DNA of 64,000 nucleotides, from NCBI RefSeq assembly GCF_902459535.1, contig NZ_LR699554.1, positions 2,170,001-2,234,000 of the forward strand. Reading direction: 5' to 3'. The stretch is from Paraburkholderia dioscoreae. Lineage in GTDB: Bacteria; Pseudomonadota; Gammaproteobacteria; Burkholderiales; Burkholderiaceae. Shown piece by piece: positions 8,401 through 17,925 of this stretch. Positions within the stretch are counted from its first letter, which is position 1; every line of letters begins with the position of its first letter. A model generated the notes under the pieces. That model was not told where the DNA came from, ran no database searches, and saw nothing but the letters and a program-made list of their open reading frames with translations. The position numbers and the translations under genes were made by a program.

Positions 8401-9354
8401 ATGTCCGACACACTGACAGATGTTGCCGAAGACCGCACCCTGCGCCACTGGACATTCCGCGGCCCCGCCCGCGTGAAGATCGGTTCCGAGGCGCACAAGC
8501 AGATGTTTTGCCGCATGCTGCTTGAAACCCACAACCCCTATAAACCGGCCGTGATCGAATGGCCGGCGTTGCCGCCAGATGCACTCGAACGGCTGTGTTC
8601 GCTGCCCATCTGGGACATCGCCGTGCAGACCGAAGGCCGCGCGTCGATCGCCGTGCATACCTATGCCGCGCAATTGAGCGATCCTCTGTTGCGAGAAGCC
8701 ATCACCATGGACGGTGACGAAGAAGCGCGTCACAAGCACGTGCTCTCCAAACTGATCGCCGCATACGGTATCGAGATCGCGCCCGAGCCGGACTATCCCG
8801 CGCCACGCGACGCCGAATGGGAATGGATGCGCACGGGCTATAGCGAGTGCATCGACAGTTTCTTTGCGTTCGGGCTATTCCGCTCCGCGCAGCAGTCGGG
8901 CTTTTTCCCCGAGGCGCTGGTCGAGACTTTCGAGCCGGTGATTCAGGAAGAAGCGCGCCACATTCTGTTTTTCATCAACTGGGTCGCGTGGTATCGCCGC
9001 ACCATGCCGATCTGGCGCAGACCGTGGCATGCGCTGCGCGTCGCCGCGATCTGGGTGGTGCTGGTCTGGCAGCGCCTCGCGATCGCGAAAGGGATCGACA
9101 CCGAAGGCGTCGCGCACGATTCGAACTTTTTGCCCGCTAGCAGTGGTGTAATCAGTGAAGCCATGAATACGCGCGACCTGTTCGCACTGTGCCTCGCGGA
9201 AAACGAGCGGCGTATGAGCGGCTACGATGCAAGACTGTTGCGTCCCAGGCTGGTGCCTGCGCTGGCACGTTTCGCACTACGCTTCATGAAACCCTCGCGC
9301 CGGAAAACGACACCAGAAAAAGGAGACGCCGGCCATGACATGGACCGTCGATGA
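8401..9354 (+). CDS. Ferritin-like diiron protein
   Basis: This 317-residue, mostly helical protein has two EEARH motifs (about residues 107-111 and 183-187), together with E and H residues on intervening helices (GYSECIDSFFAFG). Such paired E-x-x-H motifs are the hallmark of carboxylate-bridged diiron enzymes of the ferritin-like superfamily. A hydrophobic helix near residues 213-226 could touch the membrane. Its last codons overlap the start of the downstream amidase by 20 bases, so the two are probably co-transcribed. The reaction is unknown; an oxidase or hydroxylase is likely. Confidence 0.7.
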   Translation: MSDTLTDVAEDRTLRHWTFRGPARVKIGSEAHKQMFCRMLLETHNPYKPAVIEWPALPPDALERLCSLPIWDIAVQTEGRASIAVHTYAAQLSDPLLREAITMDGDEEARHKHVLSKLIAAYGIEIAPEPDYPAPRDAEWEWMRTGYSECIDSFFAFGLFRSAQQSGFFPEALVETFEPVIQEEARHILFFINWVAWYRRTMPIWRRPWHALRVAAIWVVLVWQRLAIAKGIDTEGVAHDSNFLPASSGVISEAMNTRDLFALCLAENERRMSGYDARLLRPRLVPALARFALRFMKPSRRKTTPEKGDAGHDMDRR

Positions 9355-10789
9355 ACAGCTCGCGTTGACGGCCACACAAGCCGTCGCCGCGATCCAGTCG
9401 GGCCGCCTGAGCGCCGCCGACTATGTGGCCACCCTGCTCGCGCGCGCGGCGGCGCTCGCTAGCCTCAATGCGCTCACCACGCTCGACCTCGACGGTGCGC
9501 TCGCCGCCGCGCGGCGTATCGACGCCTTGCCCGCTGCCGAGAAGGCACGCTTGCCGCTCGCCGGCCTCGCCGTGGTCGTGAAGGACAACATCAACACGGC
9601 CGGCTTGCAAACCTCAGCCGGCACACCGGCGCTCGAAGGCTTCGTGCCCGACACCAATGCGCCCTCCGTGCAGCGGCTCATCGACGCCGGCGCGATCGTG
9701 CTCGGCAAGGCCAATATGCACGAACTGGCATTCGGCATTACGAGTACGAACTTCGCCACGCACGCCGGACCGGTACGCAATCCCTACGATCCCACTCTGA
9801 TTCCAGGCGGCTCGTCGGGCGGCACGGCGGCGGCAATTGCCGCGCGCATCGCGCCGGCGGGTCTGGGCACCGACACCGGCGGCTCGACCCGCATTCCTGC
9901 CGCATTGACTGGCACCGCGGGGTTTCGTCCGTCGGTCGGCAATGGCGGCGCCGAGCGGCGCTATCACGATCCGGGCGCCGTGGTGCCGATCAGCCATACG
10001 CGCGACACGGTCGGGCCGATGGCGCGCACCGTCGCCGATATTGCGCTGCTCGACGGCGTGATTACCGGCGCCGGCGCGTTGCCCGCCATCACCTTGCGTG
10101 GTTTGCGCATCGGCTTGCCCGCGCCGCTGTGGGAAGGACTCGAACGGCAGGTAGCGGACGTAACGAAGGCCGCATTGAAGACGCTCGAAGCGGCGGGTGT
10201 CGTGCTCGTACCGGTGGCGATGAACGAACTGGACGAGCTGAACGGCATGGTGGGCGGCCCGATCGCGATCCACGAGGCACGCGACGACGTACTCGCCTGG
10301 CTCGTCGCCAACGACGCGCCGGTCAAAACTGTCGTCGAGATGGCGGCCCGTATCGCCAGCCCGGACGTACGCGCGATCTACGACGGCGTACTCGACGATA
10401 TCCTCGGCGAGCGCTACGAAGCGGCGCTGAATTATTGGCGGCCGCGCTTGCAGCGGTACATGGCCGCCACGTTCGCCGACGAGCGCCTCGACGCGCTGCT
10501 GTTTCCAACCACGCGCCTTGCCGCCGTGCCGATCGACGACGTGAACGGCTCGTCGACGGTCTCCATCGACGGTTCGGAGCCGATCGACACAATGGACGCG
10601 TTCCTGCGCAACACCGATCCGGCCAGCACCTCGGGCATTCCGGGGCTCTCGCTGCCGGCGGGCATGACGGCAAGCGGCCTGCCGGTCGGACTGGAACTGG
10701 ACGGCCCGCTCGGCGAAGACCGGCGCCTTCTTGCAATCGGCGTTGCCTTCGAGCAGCTCCTCGGCGCGCTGCCCGCACCCTCGATCTGA
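9335..10789 (+). CDS. Amidase (amidase-signature family, indoleacetamide/mandelamide hydrolase-like)
   Basis: This 484-residue enzyme hydrolyses a carboxamide to acid and ammonia. The Ser-cisSer-Lys triad is visible as Lys83 in VVKDNINTAG, Ser160/161 in GGSSGGT and Ser184 in GTDTGGSTR. The segment PISHTRDTVGPMARTVADIALLD is characteristic of the indoleacetamide hydrolase and mandelamide hydrolase branch. GGAG ten bases before the ATG supports the start, inside the 3' end of the diiron gene. The substrate is inferred; no iaaM-like gene is nearby. Confidence 0.85.
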   Translation: MTWTVDEQLALTATQAVAAIQSGRLSAADYVATLLARAAALASLNALTTLDLDGALAAARRIDALPAAEKARLPLAGLAVVVKDNINTAGLQTSAGTPALEGFVPDTNAPSVQRLIDAGAIVLGKANMHELAFGITSTNFATHAGPVRNPYDPTLIPGGSSGGTAAAIAARIAPAGLGTDTGGSTRIPAALTGTAGFRPSVGNGGAERRYHDPGAVVPISHTRDTVGPMARTVADIALLDGVITGAGALPAITLRGLRIGLPAPLWEGLERQVADVTKAALKTLEAAGVVLVPVAMNELDELNGMVGGPIAIHEARDDVLAWLVANDAPVKTVVEMAARIASPDVRAIYDGVLDDILGERYEAALNYWRPRLQRYMAATFADERLDALLFPTTRLAAVPIDDVNGSSTVSIDGSEPIDTMDAFLRNTDPASTSGIPGLSLPAGMTASGLPVGLELDGPLGEDRRLLAIGVAFEQLLGALPAPSI

Positions 10790-10837
10790 TACCGGCCAGC
10801 CTTCATAACTCCGTTGAAAAACCCAACCCAGCCGCCG

Positions 10838-11626
10838 ATGAAAACACCAATGCCCGCTTACCCGCAGCGGGCCCTCCTGCGTCGCGGCGCGCGAATCGCG
10901 GTGACGTTAGCCATCGCGTTGGCCGCCGGTGCGTGCGCGCGCCTCGCCACGGTCGACTCGAATGCGCTGTGGAAAATCGTCGACCTGCGCTGTGTGCCGT
11001 CGCAACAGGCCACCGGCACGCCGGGCCAATGCACGACCGTCGACCTCGATAAACGCTACGCTATCCTGAAGGATATCGTCGGACGGTCGCAGCATCTGCT
11101 GATTCCGACCGATCGCATCACCGGAATCGAAAGCCCGCTCGTGCTCGCACCGCATGCGCAGGGTTACTGGGTCGATGCCTGGAACGCGCGGACCTACGTC
11201 GAGAAATCGGTCAAGCGTACGCTGCCGGACAATCAACTCGGCCTGGAGATCAACTCGCAGTACCGCCGCTCGCAAAACCAGTTGCATATCCATATCGATT
11301 GCATGCGCGGCGATATCAGTGAAGCACTCGCGCAGCACGCGAAAGACACACCCGGCAAATGGCGTTGGGCTACGCTCGACGGCAACCGTTACCGCATCAT
11401 GCGGGTGACCGCGCTCACCCAGGCGGACAATCCGTTTCGCATCGTCGCGCAGGACAATCGGGGCGAAGGGACAATGGCCACGCAAACTATTCTTGTCACG
11501 GGCGCGGGACCGTCAGCGGAACAGGACGGCTGGCTGGTCGTGAACAGCGGGATCGACGTTGACAACGGCAGCGGCTCGGCAGAAGGCCTGCTCGATCACG
11601 CCTGCCGCGTGGCGGATACACATTGA
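10838..11626 (+). CDS. cdh: CDP-diacylglycerol diphosphatase
   Basis: This protein (about 262 residues) cleaves CDP-diacylglycerol to CMP and phosphatidate. The family signatures LWKIVDLRCVP, IVGRSQHLLIPTDRITGIESP and the HIT-like NQLHIHIDC are all present. The N-terminus is a signal or anchor with a lipobox-like AAGAC, so it sits in the periplasm or on the inner membrane. The ATG at 10838 is chosen over an in-frame TTG at 10814; another ATG lies at 10850. None has a good ribosome-binding site. Confidence 0.85.
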   Translation: MKTPMPAYPQRALLRRGARIAVTLAIALAAGACARLATVDSNALWKIVDLRCVPSQQATGTPGQCTTVDLDKRYAILKDIVGRSQHLLIPTDRITGIESPLVLAPHAQGYWVDAWNARTYVEKSVKRTLPDNQLGLEINSQYRRSQNQLHIHIDCMRGDISEALAQHAKDTPGKWRWATLDGNRYRIMRVTALTQADNPFRIVAQDNRGEGTMATQTILVTGAGPSAEQDGWLVVNSGIDVDNGSGSAEGLLDHACRVADTH

Positions 11627-11786
11627 GCACAATGAACGCCTGACCGCCGAGGCCAGCCGCCGCGCTTCGGCGCAAGCTGGCCCGGCTATGCACGTTTTGG
11701 CAGATGCATTACTGAACAAATTGGTTCTGGCAAGACGCGTGGGTCCGTAGTATCGGTCTGAACCTGCATTCCGACCGATCCCGTTC

Positions 11787-12875
11787 ATGGCGATTTACCT
11801 CGACGACACGCAACGCAACGCACTCTCCCGCCTGGCCGCAAGCTGGACATGGCGCACGCAGTGGCCAACCTGGGCACTAATAGCGGCGATCTACGGTGGA
11901 TGGTTCAGCGTGGCGATGCATGCGCGCGGCCTGGGTTTACCCGTCACTATGCTTCTGCTGGCTTTGCTCGGGACGTGGTACATGTCGCTGCAACATGAAC
12001 TGCTGCACGGTCATCCTACGCATTCGCCGTTCATCAACGCGCTGCTCGGTTTCGCGCCGCTCGCCGTGTGCTTTCCGTACGGCGTCTATCGCGATTCGCA
12101 TCTTCAGCATCACGACGATCCGCATCTCACGCATCCCGAGCGCGACCCGGAGAGTTACTTCGTCAGCGAGTTCGCGTGGCGACGCGCGGGCTGGGCGATT
12201 CGCGCGCTGCTGATCTTCCGCAATACGTTTGTGGGCCGCCTGCTGGTCGGGCCGGCGTTCGCGATTGCCGCGACCGGAGTGGATGCACTGCGTCGAATCA
12301 AAGACGGTAATTGGCGCGATGTCCCGGTGTGGCTTGCGCACTTTGCCGCACTCGCCGCGCTTACGGCCTGGTTGCAACAGGTTTGCGCAATCCCGGCGTG
12401 GGTTTTTATTGTCGGGGTGGGTTATGGTTCGCTGTCGCTGGGTTCGGTCCGCTCGTTTCAGGAGCATCGCGCGGCGCAGGCGCACGAGCAACGCAGCGTC
12501 ATCAATGAAGCGGCGTGGTTCTGGCGCCTGCTGTTTCTGAACAACAACTATCACCTCGTTCATCACGACTTGCCTCATGTCCCGTGGTTTGCACTACGGA
12601 AGGTTTATGTAACCTCGCGCCAGCAATACATCAAGCGCTCCGGAGGCTTTCTGGTAAAGGGTTACGGTGAATGGTTCAGGCGCTATGGAATCGCTGTTGT
12701 TGCCCATCCGGCGGCCGATGCTGGCTCCGGCCAGTTCCCGGAAAGTCCGCCTGCTTCCGTCGGTTTTGCAGGTAAATTGCAGGTAAATTTCATGGTAGTT
12801 GTCCGTGACGAAGCTCGCCATGAAGCTCACCTATCCGCTCCTGCTGAACGCGAAACCGCAATCGAAGCCTTATAG
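11787..12875 (+). CDS. Fatty acid desaturase family protein
   Basis: This 362-residue membrane protein shows the three histidine boxes of di-iron desaturases/hydroxylases: HELLHGHPTH (near residue 70), HLQHHDDPHLTH (about 105) and NNYHLVHHDLPH (about 252). Hydrophobic helices lie between. It probably inserts a double bond or hydroxyl into an acyl or terpenoid chain. The last 50 or so residues look unlike the family and run into the reading region of an integrase remnant from 12820, so the original C-terminus may have been altered by integration. Confidence 0.83.
   Translation: MAIYLDDTQRNALSRLAASWTWRTQWPTWALIAAIYGGWFSVAMHARGLGLPVTMLLLALLGTWYMSLQHELLHGHPTHSPFINALLGFAPLAVCFPYGVYRDSHLQHHDDPHLTHPERDPESYFVSEFAWRRAGWAIRALLIFRNTFVGRLLVGPAFAIAATGVDALRRIKDGNWRDVPVWLAHFAALAALTAWLQQVCAIPAWVFIVGVGYGSLSLGSVRSFQEHRAAQAHEQRSVINEAAWFWRLLFLNNNYHLVHHDLPHVPWFALRKVYVTSRQQYIKRSGGFLVKGYGEWFRRYGIAVVAHPAADAGSGQFPESPPASVGFAGKLQVNFMVVVRDEARHEAHLSAPAERETAIEAL
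12768..12789 (+). repeat. Tandem 11-bp direct repeat, possible attachment-site scar
   Basis: GCAGGTAAATT occurs twice back to back (12768-12778, 12779-12789), about 30 bases before the integrase remnant. P4-type integrases usually sit beside their attachment site, so this may be an att scar. No distal copy was recognised in the window. Confidence 0.3.
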
Positions 12876-13235
12876 GCTCACCGACCGCGATTCGATGTAT
12901 TTATTCGTATCGATCAAGGGTACGAAGACGTGGAAATTCGACTACCGACTTGACGGCAAGACCTGTGCGTACACTCTCGGGCGCTTCCCAGGCTTATCGC
13001 TTCATGACGCACGAGAACTGCGAAGCAATGCCGCCAGGCTAGTGAGGTCGGAGTCCACCCGAGGGCGCATGAAAAACAACTCCAGCAACAGACCATCGTC
13101 CACCACAAGAACACGCTTTGGCCTATCTGTGAGGAATGGCTGAATGACAACCGCGCAAAGTGGACAGCCTGCTATCACGGTCAAGCCACGCGGTTCGTTA
13201 CACGCTACGTGATTTTCCACCTTGGCACACCGATG
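12820..13235 (+). pseudogene. Truncated, frameshifted tyrosine integrase (P4 type)
   Basis: The first 75 or so codons encode an arm-type DNA-binding domain (MKLTYPLLLNAKP, then YLFVSIKGTKTWKFDYR and TLGRFPGLSLHDARE). Around 13045 the frame breaks: one base lost or two gained. The core-binding domain continues in the next frame (EKQLQQQTIVHHKNTLWPICEEWL ends near 13145, then HLGTPM near 13233 when read across). The catalytic R-H-R-Y domain is absent. It is a decayed remnant of an integrated element, abutting the mdc operon. Confidence 0.8.
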
Positions 13236-13275
13236 CCGTTGGCCCGTGAGGATCCACTGTCCTCGGCTCGCTCGT

Positions 13276-13974
13276 TCACGGGTGGGACGCGTTCATTTCA
13301 TTCTGACCGACGACCATTCGGTGAGGTCTGGTGGACCAGGCATCGATGGTTACCGCCCACGGATCATGTGTCAGACACGGCCCGACCGAAGTTCGTAACA
13401 TGACGACTTTGCGCCGCGCGTATTCCGCGAGAGATACCGCCCCGCGCGGAACCTCGACCAGGACATCGATCCGACAACCCGCGCAGCGCGCCTGCTCCCC
13501 GATCGCACGGTCTAGCTCCACCGCCAGCCCTACGGGTAATCGCCTGTCGCTGCGAATCATGATGTCAAGGTCGCTACTTGCTGTCGCGGTCGGGATGCCG
13601 CTTGCCAGTTCGAACCCCACGCTGCCGGTAGGCCCCCAATCCAGGCCCAGACCAGCAAGAACCGGTTTGAGCCGGTCGAGCAGTTGGAACGCAGGAACGC
13701 AAGTGATCCGCGCGAGCGGCGCAGCCCGTAAAAGATACTCTGGACGGATCGTCGCAATGATCGCATCGTGCTCCAGCCAAATGGCATAACGCTCGTTGCG
13801 GGAGCGCCCCCGGACCCCAACCGGTATCTTGCAGCCCTCCGGTGATGCACGACGCACGACCGCAAATGGCGCCCGTTCCAGAGACTCCACCACCCAGGAC
13901 GGCGCCCCCTCCCACTTCCCCGGTAGACGCAACCGCAGGAGGTCGTGAACGAGAAAGGATCTACTCATTGCCAC
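13276..13974 (-). CDS. mdcG: Malonate decarboxylase holo-ACP synthase
   Basis: This 232-residue phosphoribosyl-dephospho-CoA transferase loads the 2'-(5''-triphosphoribosyl)-3'-dephospho-CoA group made by MdcB onto the acyl carrier MdcC. The conserved blocks HDLL near the start, VGVRGRSRNERYAIW, WGPTGSVGFELASG and the nucleotidyltransferase-like SSDLDIMIR (Asp pair) are present. It is the last gene of the mdc operon, 70 bases after mdcH. An in-frame ATG two codons later is an alternative start. Confidence 0.9.
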   Translation of the reverse strand: MAMSRSFLVHDLLRLRLPGKWEGAPSWVVESLERAPFAVVRRASPEGCKIPVGVRGRSRNERYAIWLEHDAIIATIRPEYLLRAAPLARITCVPAFQLLDRLKPVLAGLGLDWGPTGSVGFELASGIPTATASSDLDIMIRSDRRLPVGLAVELDRAIGEQARCAGCRIDVLVEVPRGAVSLAEYARRKVVMLRTSVGPCLTHDPWAVTIDAWSTRPHRMVVGQNEMNASHP

Positions 13975-14044
13975 GCTCTGTCCGACGGCCTGGCGCCGCG
14001 TACCATCATGCCAATGTCATACGGTCTCGGGAGGAAGGTTGCGA

Positions 14045-14980
14045 TCATTCCTGCGACCGGGCACGTCTTGCCAGATAGACAATCGTCTCGATGGGCGTAT
14101 CGGTCAGGCTACGTGCCTTCACGTCGTCGAAGGACTCGTGAATCAACCCGGTCAACACCGTCCCCGGCGGCGATTCGAAGAAATAGCGCACACCCATTTC
14201 ATACAGAACCGTCATCGAATCGTACCAGCGCACCGTATGAGCCACGTTGGTCGACAGGTCACGTCCGATGTCCTGCGGCTCTCTCAACACGCGCGCACCG
14301 ACATTCCCGACGTAGGGGATCCGCGGCCGCGCAATCTCGACGCGGGCCACCGCTTCGCTGAGCCTGGCCGCGACATCGTCCATCAGCGCGCAGTGAGATG
14401 GCACACTGACGGCCATTTTCTGGGCCTTTCTCGCCCCGGCGTGCTTCGCCGCCTCGATACCCACTTCGAGTGCCGCGTCGCTGCCGGCCAGCACGATCTG
14501 TGTCGGCGCATTCAGGTTTGCGATATAGAGCGGCTGTCCGCCGGTGTCGATTTCGTCGATCAGGCGTACAACGCGGGCTTCGTCCAGCCCGACCAGTGCC
14601 GCCAGCCCGAAGCCATGCGGATAGGCGCTCTCCATCAATTCTGCTCGCAACTTGAGAAGCGGTAGCGCCGTTGCGAAATCCAGCGCTCCGCACGCGACCG
14701 CAGCAGCGTAGGCGCCGCTCGATAACCCGGCGACCGCATCGGCTTCGACTCCCTCCGCATTCAGCGCACGCATCACCGCGATGCCCGAGATCAGCCCCGA
14801 CAGCTGAACCGCGACCGTCGAAGTGAGCGCCGCCTCGGTATCCAGCGTGCGCGCATCCATGCCGAGCACGGCGCCTGCTTCGTCAAGCGTCGCTGCGATA
14901 GCGGGGTGCGTCGGCAACCGGTGCAGAAATCCCGGCGTTTGCGCCCCTTGCCCAGGAAAGAGAAATGCAATGTTCATCAT
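14045..14980 (-). CDS. mdcH: Malonyl-CoA:ACP malonyltransferase of malonate decarboxylase
   Basis: This 311-residue acyltransferase charges the MdcC carrier with a malonyl group from malonyl-CoA, starting the decarboxylation cycle. It begins with IAFLFPGQGAQ, has the nucleophile elbow GLSSG (Ser87) and a QKMAVSVPSHCALM segment providing the active His. AGGAACGA ahead of the double ATG supports the start at 14980. FabD-like fold and operon position make the assignment firm. Confidence 0.92.
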   Translation of the reverse strand: MMNIAFLFPGQGAQTPGFLHRLPTHPAIAATLDEAGAVLGMDARTLDTEAALTSTVAVQLSGLISGIAVMRALNAEGVEADAVAGLSSGAYAAAVACGALDFATALPLLKLRAELMESAYPHGFGLAALVGLDEARVVRLIDEIDTGGQPLYIANLNAPTQIVLAGSDAALEVGIEAAKHAGARKAQKMAVSVPSHCALMDDVAARLSEAVARVEIARPRIPYVGNVGARVLREPQDIGRDLSTNVAHTVRWYDSMTVLYEMGVRYFFESPPGTVLTGLIHESFDDVKARSLTDTPIETIVYLARRARSQE

Positions 14981-15057
14981 GATTCGTTCCTGTTGGGTCG
15001 GACGTTGCTCATCCAGTATCCCTGCCGGGGGTTCCCTTGCATACGAATGCCTCAAGG

Positions 15058-16014
15058 TTATTTCGGCGCAAGCAGCCAGATCGCAATCGACAGCGTGACA
15101 ACGCTGGAGATCGAAGAAACGAGCAACGTTGCGCCCGCGACGGGCGGCCGGACCCCACTGCTCGCGCCGAACACCAGTCCGAAGAATCCCGCCGGAATCG
15201 CGGTCAACAGTGCTGCCTGACCGGCAATCGTTGCGGGAAAGTGAAAGAGTCTCGCCAGTCCGAAAACCAGCAGAGGCTGCACGATGTTCTTGACCGCCGT
15301 GCCGAAGGTGACATCGGCGTCGATCTTGATCGCCTGGGCGGACAGCATCAGGCCGGTCAGGAACAGGCCGATGCCGGCCGTGGCCGCCGTGATCGGCCCC
15401 AATGCCGTGCCGACGATCGCCGGGAGCTTGATACCGAGCAGCGCGACAATGAGTCCCAGCATCGGCCCCACGAAGATGGGCTTGCGCACCGAATGCCCGA
15501 GCGCGATCAGGAACTGGCGTGCCGCAGATACCGACTGGCCAGCGTCCGTCTGGCGCGCCTTGTCCAGATCGAGCAACGCAAGCGTCATTGGCGAAATGGT
15601 GACCGAGCCGACTGCGATCGCGATTGCAACCGACAGTGCCGCCTGTTGCCCGAAGATGGGCAGCACCAGCGGCAAGCCGATCGATGCGAAATTCGGGAAC
15701 GCGATCGTCAGCGTCTGCACCGCCGTGTCGGACAGCGACAGGCCGAATATCTTCCGGTGCATCCACCCGACGATCGCATACACGATGACGAGGCCCAGCG
15801 TGAGCAGAAGCGCCAGTTGACCATTCTGCATGATGACCGACTGCGGCGTCTTCGCAATCGAGATGAACAAGGTGAGCGGCAACGCGAACTGCATGAGCAG
15901 GACATTGAGACTCGACACATTCTGGTTGTCGACGAGCTTGCGCCTGCCGGCGAAATAGCCCAGTGCGAGTACCAGAAAGACCGGCAACAGCGCGGTAACG
16001 ATAAGGTTGAACAT
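15058..16014 (-). CDS. mdcF: Malonate transporter, AEC (auxin efflux carrier) family
   Basis: This 318-residue membrane protein has about ten hydrophobic segments in the two-half layout of AEC transporters. The N-terminal NLIVTALLPVFLVLALGYFAGR and the GLPLVLP motif in helix 4 are typical. Klebsiella MdcF belongs to this family, and the gene lies inside the mdc operon, so malonate uptake is the likely role. It follows mdcE after a 202-base gap and precedes mdcH by 77 bases. Confidence 0.85.
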   Translation of the reverse strand: MFNLIVTALLPVFLVLALGYFAGRRKLVDNQNVSSLNVLLMQFALPLTLFISIAKTPQSVIMQNGQLALLLTLGLVIVYAIVGWMHRKIFGLSLSDTAVQTLTIAFPNFASIGLPLVLPIFGQQAALSVAIAIAVGSVTISPMTLALLDLDKARQTDAGQSVSAARQFLIALGHSVRKPIFVGPMLGLIVALLGIKLPAIVGTALGPITAATAGIGLFLTGLMLSAQAIKIDADVTFGTAVKNIVQPLLVFGLARLFHFPATIAGQAALLTAIPAGFFGLVFGASSGVRPPVAGATLLVSSISSVVTLSIAIWLLAPK

Positions 16015-16216
16015 GCTCTTCTCTCGGTGGATCCTGGTTATATATGGCGAGACTCAAAACAGCATGCCCCGACAGGCGTCGCTCACCACCTTCGTGCTCC
16101 GGCCACGCCTGCATTGCTGATCGGCTGGAACCGGCCGCAAACCCGGGCTCAAGCGGAAAAGCCGCCCCTGCGGCCTCCCGAGCCGGCCCCTGGCCTGCGT
16201 CCTTGCCTTGTCGCCA

Positions 16217-17062
16217 TTACCATTGCTCCGCGAGGCGCTTGCGTACTTCGATCGAGGCCGCACGTGTCGTCTGTGCCTCCTTCGAGCGGTAGCGGGCCGA
16301 CAGATCGCGCACGCCATCCTGCCGGATCGAGTCAAGCGTGCCGGCCAGCACCTTGCGCACCTGTTGCACAGCGGCAGCATCCGGCGCGTCCGCATCGACG
16401 CCCTCGATCAGGCTGTCGAGCAGCCCAAGCTTCGCGTAGTTACGGATGTCGTACGACATCGGCGGGATGCGATTACCCAGTTCGGCAAGCTGTTCGACCG
16501 TGCGGCGTGTGATGCGCGCGGCAGCGGCCTGTCCCATTGCGTGGATCAGCACGTCGGGCGCATCCAGCGCGACGATGCGGTTCGCCTGGTAGCCGTGCGC
16601 GAGAAAGGCGCCCGACATTGCGTGCCCGACAATCAGCGCGATGACCGGGTGACCCGCCAGCCGGGCCTGCGCATAAGCGTTGGCCGCCGCGGCACAGGCC
16701 AGGTGAATGCCCATCAGTTCCTCACGCCGCCCATAAGCCTGGCCGACGACATCGACCACTGCGACGATGGGACGGCGCCGCTCGTCGCCGCCGCGATGCG
16801 CGTCGATCGTCTGCCGAACGATGTTTGCCAGCGCCCAGCCCTGCTCAAGTCCGACCTCACCCTGGCGCGCACGGGGAAACCTGTTAGCCGGGTCAGGCAC
16901 CACGGCGATAAAGCGTGCGTCAATATCGCCGAGCGGCGCATCGGCGAACAACACCGACTGGCTCTGGCCGAATCCCTGCCCCTCCCGCTCCGTCAACGCA
17001 TGCAACCATACGCGCCCGCGGCTCGCATGAGGACCGGTGGGTATCGTGAGAGCATCGCTCAT
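16217..17062 (-). CDS. mdcE: Biotin-independent malonate decarboxylase, gamma subunit
   Basis: This 281-residue carboxyltransferase-fold subunit pairs with MdcD to decarboxylate malonyl-S-ACP to acetyl-S-ACP and CO2. Conserved stretches include VVDVVGQAYGRREELMGIH and AHGYQANRIVALDAPDVLIHAMG. GGAG seven bases before the ATG at 17062 sets the start. The ATG overlaps the TGA of mdcD by four bases, implying translational coupling. Confidence 0.92.
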   Translation of the reverse strand: MSDALTIPTGPHASRGRVWLHALTEREGQGFGQSQSVLFADAPLGDIDARFIAVVPDPANRFPRARQGEVGLEQGWALANIVRQTIDAHRGGDERRRPIVAVVDVVGQAYGRREELMGIHLACAAAANAYAQARLAGHPVIALIVGHAMSGAFLAHGYQANRIVALDAPDVLIHAMGQAAAARITRRTVEQLAELGNRIPPMSYDIRNYAKLGLLDSLIEGVDADAPDAAAVQQVRKVLAGTLDSIRQDGVRDLSARYRSKEAQTTRAASIEVRKRLAEQW

Positions 17063-17925
17063 TTCGAATCTCCTTTGTTTCCCCAAAGCGTCGCAAGCTG
17101 GACGCCTGTAAGCTGTTTGCTGGTGTCCACTTCGCCGATGCGCGTCAGGTAGGTATCCAGTGCTTCGCAGCGATACGCCTTGGGAATACCTAACGCGAAC
17201 GTCGTGCGGACCTGCTTCGCTATCTGCGTGGCATCGTCTTCGACGAGCGCATCGACCATGCCGAGCCGAGTCCGCTGCTCGCCGCCGATCAGACTCCAGA
17301 TCAACGCCCTGTCGGACGAATCGATTTCCTCGATGCCCGCTTCCTGCTCGATCACCTCGGGACCGTTCATGCCGAGACGCGCCTCGCGTGTAACGATCAG
17401 ATAGCTGCACAGCGCGGCGGCAAGCGACATTCCGCCGAAACAGCCGACCATTCCGCCGATCACGCCCACCACCGGCACGTGGCGCCGCAACGCGACGATC
17501 GCCGCGTGAATTTCAGCGATGGCTGCAAGTCCGAGGTTGGCCTCCTGCAGACGCACGCCACCGGTTTCCAACAGCAGCACCGCACGGGTCCGGATGCCGT
17601 TCTCGTTATCGCGCAGTGCCAGCTCCAGCGCCCCCGCGATCTTCGCGCCCGACACCTCGCCCATACTGCCGCCCTGGTATGCGCTCTCGATCGCGGCAAC
17701 CACGGCCGGCTCGCCGTCGATCGTTCCGCGCGCAATCACAACGCCGTCGTCTGCCTGTGCCACGATGCCCTGCATCGGCAGCCAAGGCGATTTAAGCCGA
17801 TCGAACGGACCGACGATCTCCCGGAATGAGCCGGCGTCCAGCAGCGCTATCGTCCGCTCGCGCGCATCGAGTTCGATGAAACTTCTGCGCGCCAGAAAGC
17901 CTTTCCAATCAGTCTGTGCATTCAT
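17059..17925 (-). CDS. mdcD: Biotin-independent malonate decarboxylase, beta subunit
   Basis: This 288-residue crotonase/carboxyltransferase-fold subunit forms the decarboxylase with MdcE. Visible blocks are SYQGGSMGEVSGAKI-like (near residue 83), LLLETGGVRLQEANLGLAAIAE as two adjacent short motifs, and GVIGGMVGCFGGMSLAA, the oxyanion-hole glycine-rich turn. It overlaps mdcE and mdcC by four bases each, a tight operon arrangement. Confidence 0.92.
   Translation of the reverse strand: MNAQTDWKGFLARRSFIELDARERTIALLDAGSFREIVGPFDRLKSPWLPMQGIVAQADDGVVIARGTIDGEPAVVAAIESAYQGGSMGEVSGAKIAGALELALRDNENGIRTRAVLLLETGGVRLQEANLGLAAIAEIHAAIVALRRHVPVVGVIGGMVGCFGGMSLAAALCSYLIVTREARLGMNGPEVIEQEAGIEEIDSSDRALIWSLIGGEQRTRLGMVDALVEDDATQIAKQVRTTFALGIPKAYRCEALDTYLTRIGEVDTSKQLTGVQLATLWGNKGDSK

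Noticed and set aside
15037..16512. Plus-strand open frame of 491 codons opposite mdcF/mdcE
   Set aside because: Gln/Arg/Asp-rich shadow of well-identified genes; no start signal.
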